Shown here piece after piece: positions 11,851-24,300 of a stretch of 46,716 nt of DNA. The position numbers were made by a program, and so were the translations under genes. Below the pieces are notes generated by a model. It made no database searches and had not been told where the DNA came from. It saw only the letters and a program-made list of their open reading frames with translations. This DNA is from Didymodactylos carnosus (taxonomy: Eukaryota > Rotifera > Eurotatoria > Philodinida > Philodinidae), in assembly GCA_905250885.1 (NCBI GenBank), contig CAJNOQ010000559.1:1-46716 (forward strand), given 5' to 3'. Every line of letters starts with the position of its first letter. The stretch's first letter is position 1.

Positions 11851-11852
11851 TA

Positions 11853-12681
11853 GCAGTCCACATATCGTTGTTCTTGTCATCAGAAAAACTGTTCCATACA
11901 AATCTGCTTTTCTAACGTAAAACTTAAAATCTTTTTACGAAGGAAAAATAAAGTTAAAAGCGGTTTTTGCTGGTAAGTTACTACGATTTTTGCACTTTCT
12001 CTTAGTCTCCCTTCTGACACTCCGACATCATTCTGCAGAAATTAAGCTGAATGCAGATTATAATTGTGACTTTCACCACATCTGTGGTCCAATGAAAATT
12101 TTCTGCTACTGTATAATTGCTCATAAATTAAAATTAAGCTAAAAAGTAAAGAATGCGACAATGCGGATTACTTGTTTATTTTTCCAGTGAAATAATCTTT
12201 TTCGTAATTTGTCTTTCTATAACTGTTGTGGTATGAAGCTGAAACGTTTGTGTAGTTTTTATTATCAGTATTTTCTTAAAAATTAAAGATAAAAGTTTTT
12301 ACATTTTTGCTCGATAGAACAATGCTGATAAACTTTTTTATTTAACATAAAGCTAGCGAGATTACCATTCGCAGCTGCTATTGAGAATAATAATTGGGGT
12401 GGACTAAATGAGATTTTATCCCATGGTAAAACTGGTATGATAACGAAATGATTGCATCTTTCGTATAGTTCATAATTTTTAGTTTTGAAATATAACGACC
12501 AAAGATACGAAACTTAACGCTTTTTATTGTTGTAAACTATTTTTTCTCTTTTACTGTAACTATTTTAAATATCACATGTAGAATAACAAATAACAATAAA
12601 AACCAAATAATAGTGCAAATTATTCGAAACTGTTGCTTATACTTTAATTTATAATTTCGTTGTTTTGGGTCAATATATATG
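11853..12681. other. Intergenic DNA downstream of the methyltransferase gene
   Basis: AT-rich sequence with no convincing exon. The part nearest 12681 is presumably the 3' UTR of the minus-strand methyltransferase gene. Its TTTATT motifs read as AATAAA on the minus strand. Confidence 0.5.
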
Positions 12682-15600
12682 TCACTTTGTGGCGCGGAAT
12701 ATACCCCATCGTTGGTGGCCTTCGGATGTACGAGCTAATTTTGATTCCCATCCATCTAAAATAAAATATTATTAGGAGTTTTGCAGATCCTGCAGAAAAT
12801 TTTTTTTTCCTATTGTTATCTGTGACTAACTTACCAACTAAATGTTTGTAATCTTCATCGGAAAATTCCTACAAGAAACAAGTAAAGATATACTATCCAT
12901 TAAAGAAAAATTAGTGACAGAATATTTACACTAATGAATTCATTTTTCATTGAGTTAATTCGCTCTAATTCCACTTTTAGACAATCGGCAAATCTATTTG
13001 TACCGTCAACTGGTTCAACTTGTTTGAAACCAACATCTTCAAGATACTATAAAACAAAGATACCTATGCCAGTTTATACAATGATAGAAGAATATATTGT
13101 CATTTAATCGCAAAAATGCTTTTATGTGATACCTAACCCGTCATCAGAATTTTGACAAGAGTGGAAGGATACAGAAAAATAAGTCGTTTTCTCTAGTAGC
13201 AATCCTTTTTCAGCTGTCAAACTTTATATTGTATGAAAAGATAAGGGCAGATTTTGACTTCTGCCTCCATAAATATACAGAAGCTTTGCTATTGCAATCG
13301 GTATCCTCCTTATCACATTTTTAAGAGCTGTCATCTACAGCCAGCATATGAACGACGAACAGTACTTATCGAATAAAATATTATTTCATACCTTTCCATA
13401 TTCTTGTACGGTTAACAAATTGTATCGTCTATCATTCACATACGCTTCATAATCTTTTGACCAGGGCTTTTTACCACAACAATAATCAGTAATAAATAAT
13501 TTTCCACCCGGTTTCAGCCAATTCTAAAATTTGATAAATGAAACTAGAATCTGGTATGATATATTTTTTTATTGGATATTTTATCTTACGTAAATTCTTG
13601 TAAATAATTCATGTTTATCTTGAATATGTAAAATACAATCACGTGAATAAACAACATCAAATGAATTATTATCGTATTCAAGTTTCATAACATCGCCAAT
13701 TTCAAATGAAACCTTCAAGAGAAGAAATAAATAAATAAATAAATTTAAAACGATCCTTGATTATGTACCTTTATTTTAGCATCAGTTAAACCAAGAAGAC
13801 GTTCCCAAGCAATTCCGACCATATTTGTAGACAAATCAACGCCAATAACGGAACAACCATAAGTCTAAACAATCTTCTATTTTCATAGTTGTAATCTGAC
13901 TTCATTTTTGATTATTTATAACATACTTTTGCTATAAAAATATCTCCACCTCCGATACCAGCTCCAATATCCAATACTCGGTGTTCAGGTTTTAAATCAA
14001 GTGTGGCAACAAATTCCTGAAAGAGAATAATTCAAGAATTTTAATTTAATTTAGACACACAGTCAACTGCTTCGATAAAATACAGATGTACCTAGAGACC
14101 AAAGAGCAGGTGAAGCTCAAAGCAACAACTCATTTTCAAACCGAAGCCAAAAAGTTTTGTAATAGAAGGACTTAAAAGTTAAATCTCAATTAAAAACTTT
14201 TCTCAAAGCTCAAAAATTAGATGAAAAACCAGAATTTAATGTGTGTTGTCATGACGAATAAAGAAAGGATATCTAGACGCGAACAAGATAATTATGTATT
14301 TAGTCGTTATCTATTGTATTCTATTTATGAAAATAATTTTTTCTCATTTAAATTATTGTTTATTTTTATGTATGTTCGTTCAATATGGGGATAGCAGATC
14401 AACTTAGCCAAAGGAGATGAGGAAAAATATTTGATTTTTTAAGAACACATATATAGGAAAAAACAGCGTTTCTATCTACTTACTTTTGTTGTATCAAGTC
14501 CTCCAGTAGAAACAAAGCCCGGACCAAATATTTTCTCATAACGTAGCACACTATTTTTTGAATATTGTTGTTGATCAAGAAAATCTCTGAGTGTTTCAGG
14601 AGCATCTATATAATGAACTTTTTTGAACAAAAAGCATAAATGGAATGGTTCACTTTTTAACTTAAAAAAAAAGGAAGAAAGTTTATGATATACAATCATT
14701 TATGTTATTACAGTGAATAAACGTACTTGAACATAAGTTTGTAATGGACGAACAGAAACAAGAGCAAAACCATAGTTGGTTTTATTGTCCGAATGTTTTG
14801 ATGTTGAGGAATGAAAGTAGTTGATAAGATCAATCGGTGTACTGGAATGATTTTCTATGAGAAACAAGAAAAAAGAAAGTAATATAATCGAAAATTCACT
14901 TTTATGCTAATGCAAAAAAGAGAAACTTCAATCAGGTTTAAAAGTTGACTATATTTATTTGTATTTGAAAAAGAAATTTCTACATATGCAACGTATATTC
15001 AATTGAAGAAGAGCATTACAGAAATACCATCCACAGTAAAAAGACAACAGAGAATGGAGCAGGTATTTTCGTCTTGTCTTTTCGGCTACAGCAGGTTAAA
15101 AAAAGATAGTCTGCATTTTAATAGGAGCAAAGTTGTCGTGTGTGCAATTTACCATTATCTTTGATCCATTCTTTTTCATAAACAAAACAGTATGCATCAT
15201 CGCTTAATACTGTTAACAGTTTTGATAAAACCGATTCTTTTTCTTTCACCGATAGTAGATTGAATGATTTAATCATTACACCAACATCCGCTCTAATGAA
15301 AACAAAATTAATAGTAATCAGCAAATAGTGTACATCTGATGATTTTACGCGGTTTAATGACTAAAAGCATTAAAATGTAATTTAGTTTTCGCTATGCACT
15401 ATTCAAAGAAATTTGCTAATCTATAAACGTCAGCAGCTGCCTTTTCATTTCTCCATTTTGAAATGCATCGAACGATAGCAAAGGAAAGGGGCAATTATTT
15501 CGGCAAAATCGGTCCCATGTCTGAATTTCATCGACACATAAAAGGCTGGATGTAGAATGAACAGAAGAACATTTCCAAGCAGTTACCAGACCTTAGAATT

Positions 15601-16358
15601 GCCCTCAGAAAACATTTAGTCGAATTAAATTTAATCAAACGTCTCCTCTTCGTGATGTATGTTATCCATCATATTTTGGGATTTTTCTCTGTTTTCCAAC
15701 TTTTCACAACTATTAAACATCATTCGAAAGCTCTTTTTCTTGGCTATATTTCTGTATATCATACACAAGGAAATAGTCGTTCCGAGGTCAAGTATGTCTG
15801 CAAATATTTCTTTTTATAAAAAGAGATCTACGTGCACCAAGTCTCCAGTGTTCTATGACCCACTTTTCTCATCCGATCACTATGGTAAATATACCATTCG
15901 ATCGACACTTTTTCAATCTACAATTTGGTATATAATAGCTTCTAGACCGTCCTCTTCAAAATGGGAGACAAGCGATTTTCAGTGATTGGGGTATGATATT
16001 GAATTTCCTTAGAGTTTGTCTACTTATTTTTCTACATACGAGTTTGGTTGCAATTCACAATTTTTAAATTCGGCACAATTCAGTATCACATTATTCGTTT
16101 TGGGAAGTTTTTCATTATCGATTTGTTTATAGGTGGACGATGAATTTGTGAATAAAATCGTTTGACTTGCATCGTTTAACAATTGCATGTATGGTGCTGG
16201 ACTAAAATAGAGACTGATATCTTAAGAAAGAATGCAAAACTCTATATAAATATTATTTACTTTTCAACATCATGCAATAAAACGACAACACTTTTCTGTT
16301 TAACATCGGGTAGATATGAGCGTAGTTCAGCTGTTACCTGATCGATTTTCTTATCCAT
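12682..16358 (-). CDS. Phosphoethanolamine N-methyltransferase (PMT-2-like)
   Basis: The enzyme uses S-adenosylmethionine to methylate phosphoethanolamine intermediates to phosphocholine, feeding cytosolic phosphatidylcholine synthesis. Exons: 16261-16358 (exon extends to 16377), 16040-16201, 15153-15292, 14727-14854, 14484-14660, 13927-14016, 13769-13864, 13590-13712, 13392-13523, 12930-13046, 12835-12868, 12682-12755. They join in frame to 456 residues. The C-terminal half is a full class I methyltransferase: FLDQQQY...[16 protein letters not shown] at about 205-230, SAM motif [10 protein letters not shown] at 251-259, acidic IGVDLS at about 272-276, [12 protein letters not shown] at about 320, [14 protein letters not shown] from 339. 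The N-terminal half (1-176) lacks SAM motifs, as in nematode PMT-2, where it is non-catalytic (family knowledge). The start is uncertain: the chosen ATG lies within an exon whose acceptor is at 16378, and the frame stays open to that acceptor. An earlier ATG at 16559-16561 opens a 23-codon frame that I could not splice in. Confidence 0.9.
13725..13743. repeat. (AAAT)n microsatellite in an intron
   Basis: A short tandem AAAT/AATA run within the intron before the exon at 13590-13712 of the methyltransferase gene. Confidence 0.8.
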
Positions 16359-16901
16359 TCCAGGTAGAGAAGTATATCTAAAATTTGATGCTCAATGAAC
16401 TAAACATATGGTAAGAACAACAGATGATCAAACAGTAGAGTCTGTGGGATAATTCTTTCAAATTCTAATAATTTCAAATTATCACCGTACTATAATCGTC
16501 TATAGTTGTCCATGTGTTTTCCATGATCAGTTTCTGTCTCTTGGTTGTTCTGCTTTATCATTACCGTTACCAGCTCGATTATAGATCGTAAAATGAATTA
16601 TATCTATGGTCAAAGCTTCCATAAAAAACCGAGATTAGTTTGCGTTTCCCTTAGTTAAATGTATGCATGGTCGATATTGCACGTAAAAATAAAGCTTCCT
16701 AGTGTTTATTAGCTGATCGAAAAATTTTTTTTTCTTTTATCATTTTCCCATACCAACTTGTTTGACAAATTTACTTTGTGATTATAAATCCATGTCTGAC
16801 TATAAATGAATAGTACAAATGTACAACGTAACCTTATCGCGACTGACCTTGTACAATATTTTTCCTTGCTGAAACTGAGTATTTCTATTCTTCAGCGGAG
16901 C

Positions 16902-17318
16902 GTATTATAAAAAATCTTAAGTCACCGACTTAAGCCGTGATTTAAGTCTAAGTTTAAGACCGACTTAAGTCGGAGAACTTAAATCGTATTACGAAAAGAC
17001 TTAGGTTGACGGTTTGTTTACTTTTTGAAAGTCGCTGACATCAGTGACAAATTTGGGACAAAATCCCGCAAAATAACGAAATATTTATTCTCTAAATCGT
17101 CGTAAAAGGTTTCGTCGAATCGTATCGTTACGTGCCTGACCTATTCGAAAAAATGCGTCAATGACTTGAGTCCGACTTAAGTTTTCGGTCTTAACTTTAA
17201 AACTACATTTCCCATGACTTAAGTTATTTTGTAATACGGTTTGAATCTAAGATGATGACTTAACTGTGACTTAAACTTCAGTTTAGCCTTCAGCCTGATT
17301 TAAGATTTTTCATAATAC
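16902..17318. mobile_element. Inverted-repeat MITE-like element, 417 bp
   Basis: The left end GTATTATAAAAAATCTTAA and the right end, read in reverse as GTATTATGAAAAATCTTAA, match closely. The similarity continues inward for about 70 bp through repeated ACTTAAG and TTTAAG blocks. A second, inner pair (CGTATTACGAAAAGACTTAG and its partner near 17235) shows that the internal halves are also related. There is no ORF of note. I could not identify a target duplication. It lies upstream of the methyltransferase gene. Confidence 0.65.
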
Positions 17319-17329
17319 AACCTCCAGAG

Positions 17330-17655
17330 CAAGAAAAAAAGATATTCTCTGCCACTAATACGGCCGGAATGCATAATACGAGATAATGGAAGATTTACTG
17401 TGTGGTGAGCTATTTCAAGTAAACTCACAAAACCTCTAAGTAGCATGCTTTGACTAATGAAGCTAGCAGTAGGTAATCGACGACAATCAATGAATTCCAA
17501 AAAACTGACAGAAAAACTAGTAAAAGTATGGCATCATCAACCAAAATATTTATACTGTGACATCGGTTTTTTGTCATGAAATGTTTGAACGATGTTAAGC
17601 TTTTATCCCTGATATGCAACGGTACGACATCCACCGGCACTATATTTTGAAGCAG
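17330..17655 (-). pseudogene. Possible decayed exon(s), unrecognised
   Basis: On the minus strand an acceptor-like TTTTAATAG precedes a frame with protein-like composition (from about 17655: YYYLLQNIVPVDVVPLHIR, on to HSINILVDDAILLL). Near 17515 a second frame takes over and reads SVSFLEFIDCRRLPTASFIS and onward to about 17330, next to the MITE at 16902-17318. A change of frame without a usable intron suggests a decayed gene fragment. It could also be chance. The family was not recognised, and no link to the methyltransferase gene was found. Confidence 0.25.
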
Positions 17656-18066
17656 ATAATAGTACTATTAAAACAAATATGTAATTTCTCATTATCATTA
17701 TGAGAACGCTTGGAAGTTTTTCGTGAATTGAGATTTGGGGAACGCAGCTCAACAAAGAGGCTTTTAATTCATAACTTTTAACCTACAGACGATCATGTTC
17801 CTCCGGAGATTCTTAGAGGACGACAGAAGCTGTTATATGCACTTATACGCATTATGCTATGTGAATAATCGCAGTTATACATGCATAGTCATGTATGGAA
17901 AAATAACTGTAAACATTGCTGCGCCTGGTTCTATCTCGTGCACCCACGCATAAAATATACCAAAATCACACGTGGAAACACATGGCAATTTCTTCCCTGG
18001 ATTGTCACTCGAAATATAAAAGTTCGTGAAAATATCAGATGTTTGTGTTAGACTCTCTCTTACCGG

Positions 18067-18103
18067 CCTATAAGTTATATGCTATACACATATAACTTAT
18101 AGG
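18067..18103. repeat. Perfect 15-bp hairpin
   Basis: CCTATAAGTTATATG at 18067-18081 and its exact reverse complement at 18089-18103 surround a 7-base loop. There is no poly-T tract or gene close by to suggest a terminator. Confidence 0.8.
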
Positions 18104-20228
18104 CTTATATAGAGCGAATCAGATTTTAGACGAGATCTTATTAGAAAGGCGGAACAGTTAATTTAAAAGAAGAAAGTATAATATAAGACTGCTACTCAAG
18201 GTAAAGCTCATCGGCACTCGCTCTGTCCCTTGACTTTAGCAACTTATACCTGCGAACGACCTTCCATGGCTTTGAATCAAAGCCAACGCTCGCACCTCCA
18301 TTCGACCGTTGAACGCTAGAGGACTATCCAAAATATGTTATGAATTCTCTGATTTGATGTGTAAACTTCGTAATCTAATATAAATATAAAAAGTTTGCTG
18401 GAGACTCCCCAAAGATCCCCAGTGGTCTAAGCATATTTCTGAATTCAAGACAATCCTCACGCCTCCCTTCGGTCGATGTTCGTACCCAAGATAGGTGAGG
18501 AATGTTGTGAACTTTCCTGATTTCACGGAAAAAGCGCCCAATGTACTATGAAGTTAAAAAGTTTTCTGGACATCCTCAGAAGATTCTAAGGGAGCTGGAC
18601 GTATTTTTAATCGATTCGCTATGATAGGTTATTTCTATTCTGTAAGTTTTATTATCCGTAGACAACTTTTTTTGTGTTATCAAATTTAGACTGATTCCTG
18701 ACGACATCTATCTCAAGATTACAGAAAAAGTTTGCTTACCTTTTTTTCTCTCTGCATCAGTAGATATAGGTCATCGCTATGAATATTTTCTCTCTAGTAG
18801 TCAAAAAAAAATTTTCTATTTTACACACACAGATAGACAACCATTTTGTAAGAACCTAAACTAATATCAACGGAAAAATACATATTTGTTTAGATTTTAT
18901 TCAAAAATGAGGATTTATAATGATGATTTATATTTTATTATATTAGCTCGATTTCTTACTATAGCGTAGAAACAGTGTTATTTTTGGTGATTACACTCAT
19001 TTTAACGTGTTATTTTCTCAATATAATAAAGCAAAAATAAGTTCAATTTAATTTTACAGTAATAAACTCAATTCATCGATTTTAAGGTTAAACTATTCTA
19101 AAGTGTTAAATGAGAAGTGTACTGTATATGATAAGAAAAACCATTAACAAGAGGTTGAATGTGAACGTACTTTCAATGATAAACACGTGAAGTCGAATAA
19201 TGCGCACGATGAATTGCATAAAAAATAGAAAGATGATAAATTTAAAAAACTGTAAAAGTCTAAAATGCTTAAGTCGAAAAACGGCTTTAAAGAAATATTT
19301 GTGACATAAGTAAACACTGTAAAAAAACGCATATTTTAACCGTTCCTGCCTGACGCTATAAAGAACAATTTCTTCGTTAATTATTTCTTCATTCTCAAAA
19401 CAATGTCATTATAATCATACGTATCAATAACGAAAACTCGATTGTCAAACTGCATCGAATGGTGTATAATAAACTTCGATTGAGTACAAAATACTTTATT
19501 CAATAACATTCAAGCGTAGTTGGAATAATATGTTAGCTTAATATCTGGCATGTGACGGGAAAATCTACAGAGTTGTGAGCAGTCCTTTGGAAGACTTCGA
19601 AGCGCGTCTCTGAAATCAGGAGCGAATGCTCCAGGTATGAAAACCTATAAATAACAGTTTTTACAGTAAAGGGTTTTCTAAAGATCCTGAAGGTTTTCCA
19701 GAAAACCATAAAAGCCTTTTTACGACGTATTGAAAAACTTTTTGACTTCACCATAGGAAAGAGCATGTGGTGAAACCTATTTGCACAAATTTTTAGCTCA
19801 TTTGAATGAGTATTTCTCAAGTTATAGCTCATGTTCGCCCGCTATGCGAAAAATGCCGACTGTGCCCCCTCCCCCTATAAAAAACCTGTTGGCAGCAATG
19901 CTAGGCCAAATGCTTTCTTTTTCTCTTCTTGAACTCTTCTTTATAAGCAGGCATTCCATAAAAAACTTAGTCTAAAACGAACAGTATGTAGACTGATATA
20001 TGATAACTCAGTGTATGTCCTTTCCATACATGTTGCGTGGACTGAACTCGCGGAACGACTATTTTAAATTAAACGGAGATTCTAATTAAGAAATTCTTTG
20101 TCGTTCTCGGTTTTTTTGAGAAATTCGTTATTTTTGAGATAAATATATTATTATAGGGAAGACGGCATCACTAAGAAATGTCAAATGTATTTAGAAATAT
20201 TTAACTTGTTGAGGAGTAATAATTTCAA

Positions 20229-20287
20229 TATAAATGTACGAGTAACAGCAGCTGTTCTGAAAGCTGCTGTTACCCTCACATTTATAT
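20229..20287. repeat. Short hairpin with AGCAGCT/AGCTGCT stem
   Basis: GATATAAATGT..AGTAACAGCAGCT on the left pairs with AGCTGCTGTTAC..ACATTTATATC on the right, with a few mismatches in the middle of the stem and a loop of about 7 bases. It is a small fold-back lying just left of the nested transposons. Confidence 0.7.
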
Positions 20288-20478
20288 CAAATGTATTTAT
20301 TTTGTAATTGTATGTACTTATAAAACGTTCCAACCTGACGTTTTTTAAACCGAAAGGTTAAAAGGCCTAAAAAACTGGAAAGACGGAAGACATATGATTG
20401 TTCGAAAAGATATTTTCAACCACCCCCAAGTCTTGTCTGTGTTTCATTCCATTCCAGTTTCTAGTAAAGATCGCTTAA

Positions 20479-21314
20479 CCCTTTCGGGACGGGTGTAGGG
20501 CTGTGACAGTTACCGTTACCATCGTTGTCCGTTACTAGAGGTAACGGTAACTGATATAAAATTAATAAGCATCGTTCCTCGTTACTGGAGGGTAAAGGAT
20601 TTCTTACTGTATATCAATTACCATTACCTCTACTAACGAGAAACGATGCTTATTATTTTTATGTCAATTATGGTTACCGTTAGTAACGGGGAACGATGGT
20701 AACGGTAACTGTCACAGCCCTAGACGGGTGACGTTTTAAAACGTCAAAAATCGGAATAAGCCGTGTTTTCCAAAACTTTCTTCTGAAGAAACGTCCCTCA
20801 AAATTCGATGATAATCAAATTTCAAATACATCATCTTATGCAGTTTTTGACGCTCTATCTTTTGATGTATAATACATTTGAATAATATTTAGTTCTGAGT
20901 TAGAAATCTAAGTTTTTCCGAAAATTTCGGTCCTTCTCAGTAAAAGAGGATTTTTGTGTACGAAGATAGAATCGAAAGTCAAAAATGTTTTTGTCAGTAG
21001 ATAGCTCTTGAAATTCTCTATGGAGTCATCGCCATTTGAATTTTTTTGTCGAAAATCTCTTGGTTAGGAAAAAGGAAATACTAAAGATGCGTTTTTTCCG
21101 TTTTTTTAGGAAAATACAGTTTTCTACCTAACTCCGCCAAAATAAGTTGAAACTTAACGATATTTTCACATATGGTAGAGTTTAGTGATAGCTTTCTTTT
21201 AACGAAAGGGTGAAGTCTCTATCTGTCAGGGAAGCCGAGATATTGCAAAATAGAAAAGGTCTTAAACTTTTGAACAGCAATGTATATATAAAAATTAAAC
21301 CGGTTGTGAAAGGG
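20479..21314. mobile_element. piggyBac-like non-autonomous element (TTAA target duplication)
   Basis: TTAA at 20475-20478 and at 21315-21318 borders an element whose ends read CCCTTTCGGGACGG (left) and, in reverse, CCCTTTCACAACCG (right). A TTAA duplication with CCC-starting ends is the hallmark of piggyBac transposons (family knowledge). A subterminal palindrome ACGTTTTAAAACGT follows the left end. There is no transposase frame. Without the hAT insertion and its extra duplication copy (235 bp), the element would be about 601 bp. Confidence 0.65.
20496..20722. mobile_element. hAT-like MITE nested in the piggyBac-like element, 227 bp
   Basis: A perfect 8-bp duplication GACGGGTG flanks it (20488-20495 and 20723-20730). 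The ends are TAGGGCTGTGACAGTTACCG and its reverse complement, exact over about 28 bp, and GTAACGGTAAC motifs repeat inward. An 8-bp duplication with TAGGG/CAGGG-type ends is characteristic of hAT elements. The unit has no coding capacity. Removing it and one duplication copy restores a continuous end for the surrounding TTAA-flanked element. Confidence 0.9.
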
Positions 21315-21318
21315 TTAA

Positions 21319-24300
21319 AACGACATGTTGACCTGGCGTTTTAACTGTCAGTTGCTACAATTAAAATGTCAGGTTAGAACGGTTAAAGTGTGCAGTTTTT
21401 TCCCTAGTGCAACGTATTGGTTTACAGATTCAAGAAGAAAAAGAGAAATGAACTGTTATACAAGGCATAACGATAATTAGTTCTAGAAATAAAATTCAAC
21501 GGTGAACCCCTGGAGCTAGTCCAAAGACACGACTCAAAGATAGAATCCTGCAGGTCCCAGGCCGTCTCTCGTAAAAAGAACATTTCTACCACTGTATCGA
21601 CTAAAGCTGCGTCACATCTCGTTATGACCAGAAATATCTCCACAAATACGAATAATTGAAAAAAACAATTAACTCAATATTTAGCGAGAAATTGATTGAG
21701 TTTCGATAATCCTAGTTCATGAAATCCTGCAAAAATCTTTTGAAATCGTACAAGAATCGAATGGAGGGTAAAAAGTGATGTGGATTCGGAAATTAAACAT
21801 TTCAGGATATCTGCCTATGTAAAAAACATGAATTCGATTTCAGGCCGAAAGATTGACTTTTCGTGAGAGCCTTCCTTAAAACAAGCGAAAAAAATAAGGG
21901 AAACTTTCTCTGGAGAGTAAACGAGCTGTTGAAAAAAAAATAGATTCGCTCACCTCTAAGTATCAACTAAACAGCGATTTCTAAGAAAACAACAAACAAC
22001 TAATTCTGTATTAAATAAAATACGAAACTTATTCACGATTTTTACCAAAATACTATTATATTTATAAACAAAAAACAAATAACTCACATATCCAAGAATG
22101 AAAAATAAATATGTTTCTTTTATACAAAAATAATTAAACATTTATATACAATATTTTTAATATAAACTATTCTTCATTCTTACTGAGATAAGTAAGAAGT
22201 GAAGTAGCCAAAGGAAAGGGTTTGTAGCACTATGTTCTTTCTTCCTTCTAAAACCATCGCACACTACCAAACAAGCGATAAAAAAAGGTTTCAGTTTCAG
22301 TCAAGTCCGTCCTCGTGATTTTTACCAAACAGAGGATCGTGAAACAAAACTTGTTCTTTCTGTCTGAAAATGTTTTAGCCTAGGTTCGTAGACTTCAGTC
22401 AAAACTTGTTCTTTCTGTCTAAAAATGTTTTAGCCTAGGTTCGTAGACTTCAGATTTTTTTCTTTTTACAAGAAAACTGACGTTCTGTCGAACGTATAGC
22501 CATTCTTCTAACTTTTTTCCTGACCGTTTTTGACTAACAGCAGCTTCTGTCATAGTGTAAAGCTACTGCTACGCCGCAATTTGGTACTGCACTATATTGA
22601 AGTGTTAAAAAAATGGTCAATGACAGACATTTCGAGGGACGCGAACACGTTATGATCTGCACAGGTTCTCTAGAATACTTTTAACTGTTCTCTGCTTTTG
22701 CTAGTTGTTCTGGACTTTAAACGCTGATCAAGTGTGGCATTCGGTCCCTAAGATCTCTAAAAACCGGTAGGAGCTCTTGAAACCTTATCTTCAAATTAAG
22801 TAGATTTTGTGTATATTTGAGTATTTGCATGTCGACACAAGATTTTAGAAGAGATCTCTGCTCATGGCATAAACTTGGAATACTGATGTGGTTTGACTTT
22901 CTTGCATTTACCAACAGACTTAGGCAGACGATAATTTATAAAATTTCCATTCAGTTCTTTGAAACTACATTGTAGTATACTGTTTTGAATGTATCATGTT
23001 TTCAATGAAAAGTTCAAGTAAAATATGATTCATCAGTTGTCACATGCGATAATTCTATAAATCATTTCAATCTCATTTTTTTCTCCACTGAAGAAATAAT
23101 TGAGAAAAATATGATATTTTTTAAGACTAAATTAGTAAAAAGCTCATAGTTGTATGAATTATAAGTTCAATATTCTAATATTTTTCCCAAATACTCATGA
23201 ATTAGCGACTACATCTAGGTAAATCATAATCTTCTGTCATGTATCTCCTTGTAATGTACGTATCTTCTGATGACAATATTTGCTCACTGTGCAAAACGGA
23301 TTAAAAGTAATTCCTAACCTTAAAAATATTCCTCCTACCTTTGATTAGGAAATAGTTTGATCAGAATTCTTGATTGATGAAAAAGATTCTTGAGTGATGC
23401 ATTCCAATGGTCAGAGAAAATGGTCCAAAATCGTTTTTTTTCTTTCACAGAAATAGTTGAAACAGATTTGCATACGTATGTAAGTTTATATGCTCTAGTC
23501 AACAAACATTGAATGAGACTTTGAAGCATTATCCTCAACTTAGGAAAAGGAGCTTTAATTTTTGACAAAATTTGAGTAAATCGCACAAATCTCCCTTAGA
23601 ATCTGATGAAACTCAAAAGTAAAAACGCATTGAGCACGTTCTGTTAAAATTGAATGTTCAATCGCAGAATTTTATTCAAACGATGTATGTTGTCCATTTG
23701 GTTCAAAAGGCCCGTCCGTTTTTTTTCACCAGCTTGTAGAAAACACTTCGAAGTATATGTTTCAAAAGATTTTTTCGCTTCGCGGACGTAGAGTTTTCAA
23801 TTAAAAAGGCTTGAAAGTTCTTTTTCAAGTTCTTTTCCGCATTTTTAAAATTGCATTAAAAACTTCAGTTTTAGAGTTTGTTCTAGCGTAGTTTGATAGA
23901 GGATATTGAATTGTATAAGGAAAATTTTTCATTTTTTTTGTCTTGTAGTCCGTGAAATTCTCTATTAGATGAGGTATTGCCTGGATTTTTTCATTAAGTT
24001 GTTATTTTGCAAATGAGACTTTAAAGTAGTCGAGTAAACTAAATTAACGTTAATTAACACTAATTAGTCAACAGTAAGAAGGAAAGAACAAAAATGTTAA
24101 CATGTTTGCTCATAATAAATATTCTCCACAAATTTCTCTATCGATCTATGCAAGAACCAAGTTTTTATGATGAACAGAGAAGAAACGGGAAATTTTTTCA
24201 TAAATTGTTCAAAAATTTAACAACATTTTTTCCAGTAATTAATTTTTTTTTCTCAGTTAAATAGGGTCAGTAAACTAAAAAAACATTAGGGCAACAAACT

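Larger units (their letters stand above)
17656..20474. other. Gene-free stretch
   Basis: No conserved exon was seen on either strand. It contains a perfect 15-bp hairpin (18067-18103), a near-perfect hairpin (20229-20287), and several decayed repeat-like phrases resembling those in 2400-2990 and 21480-21650. Confidence 0.5.
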
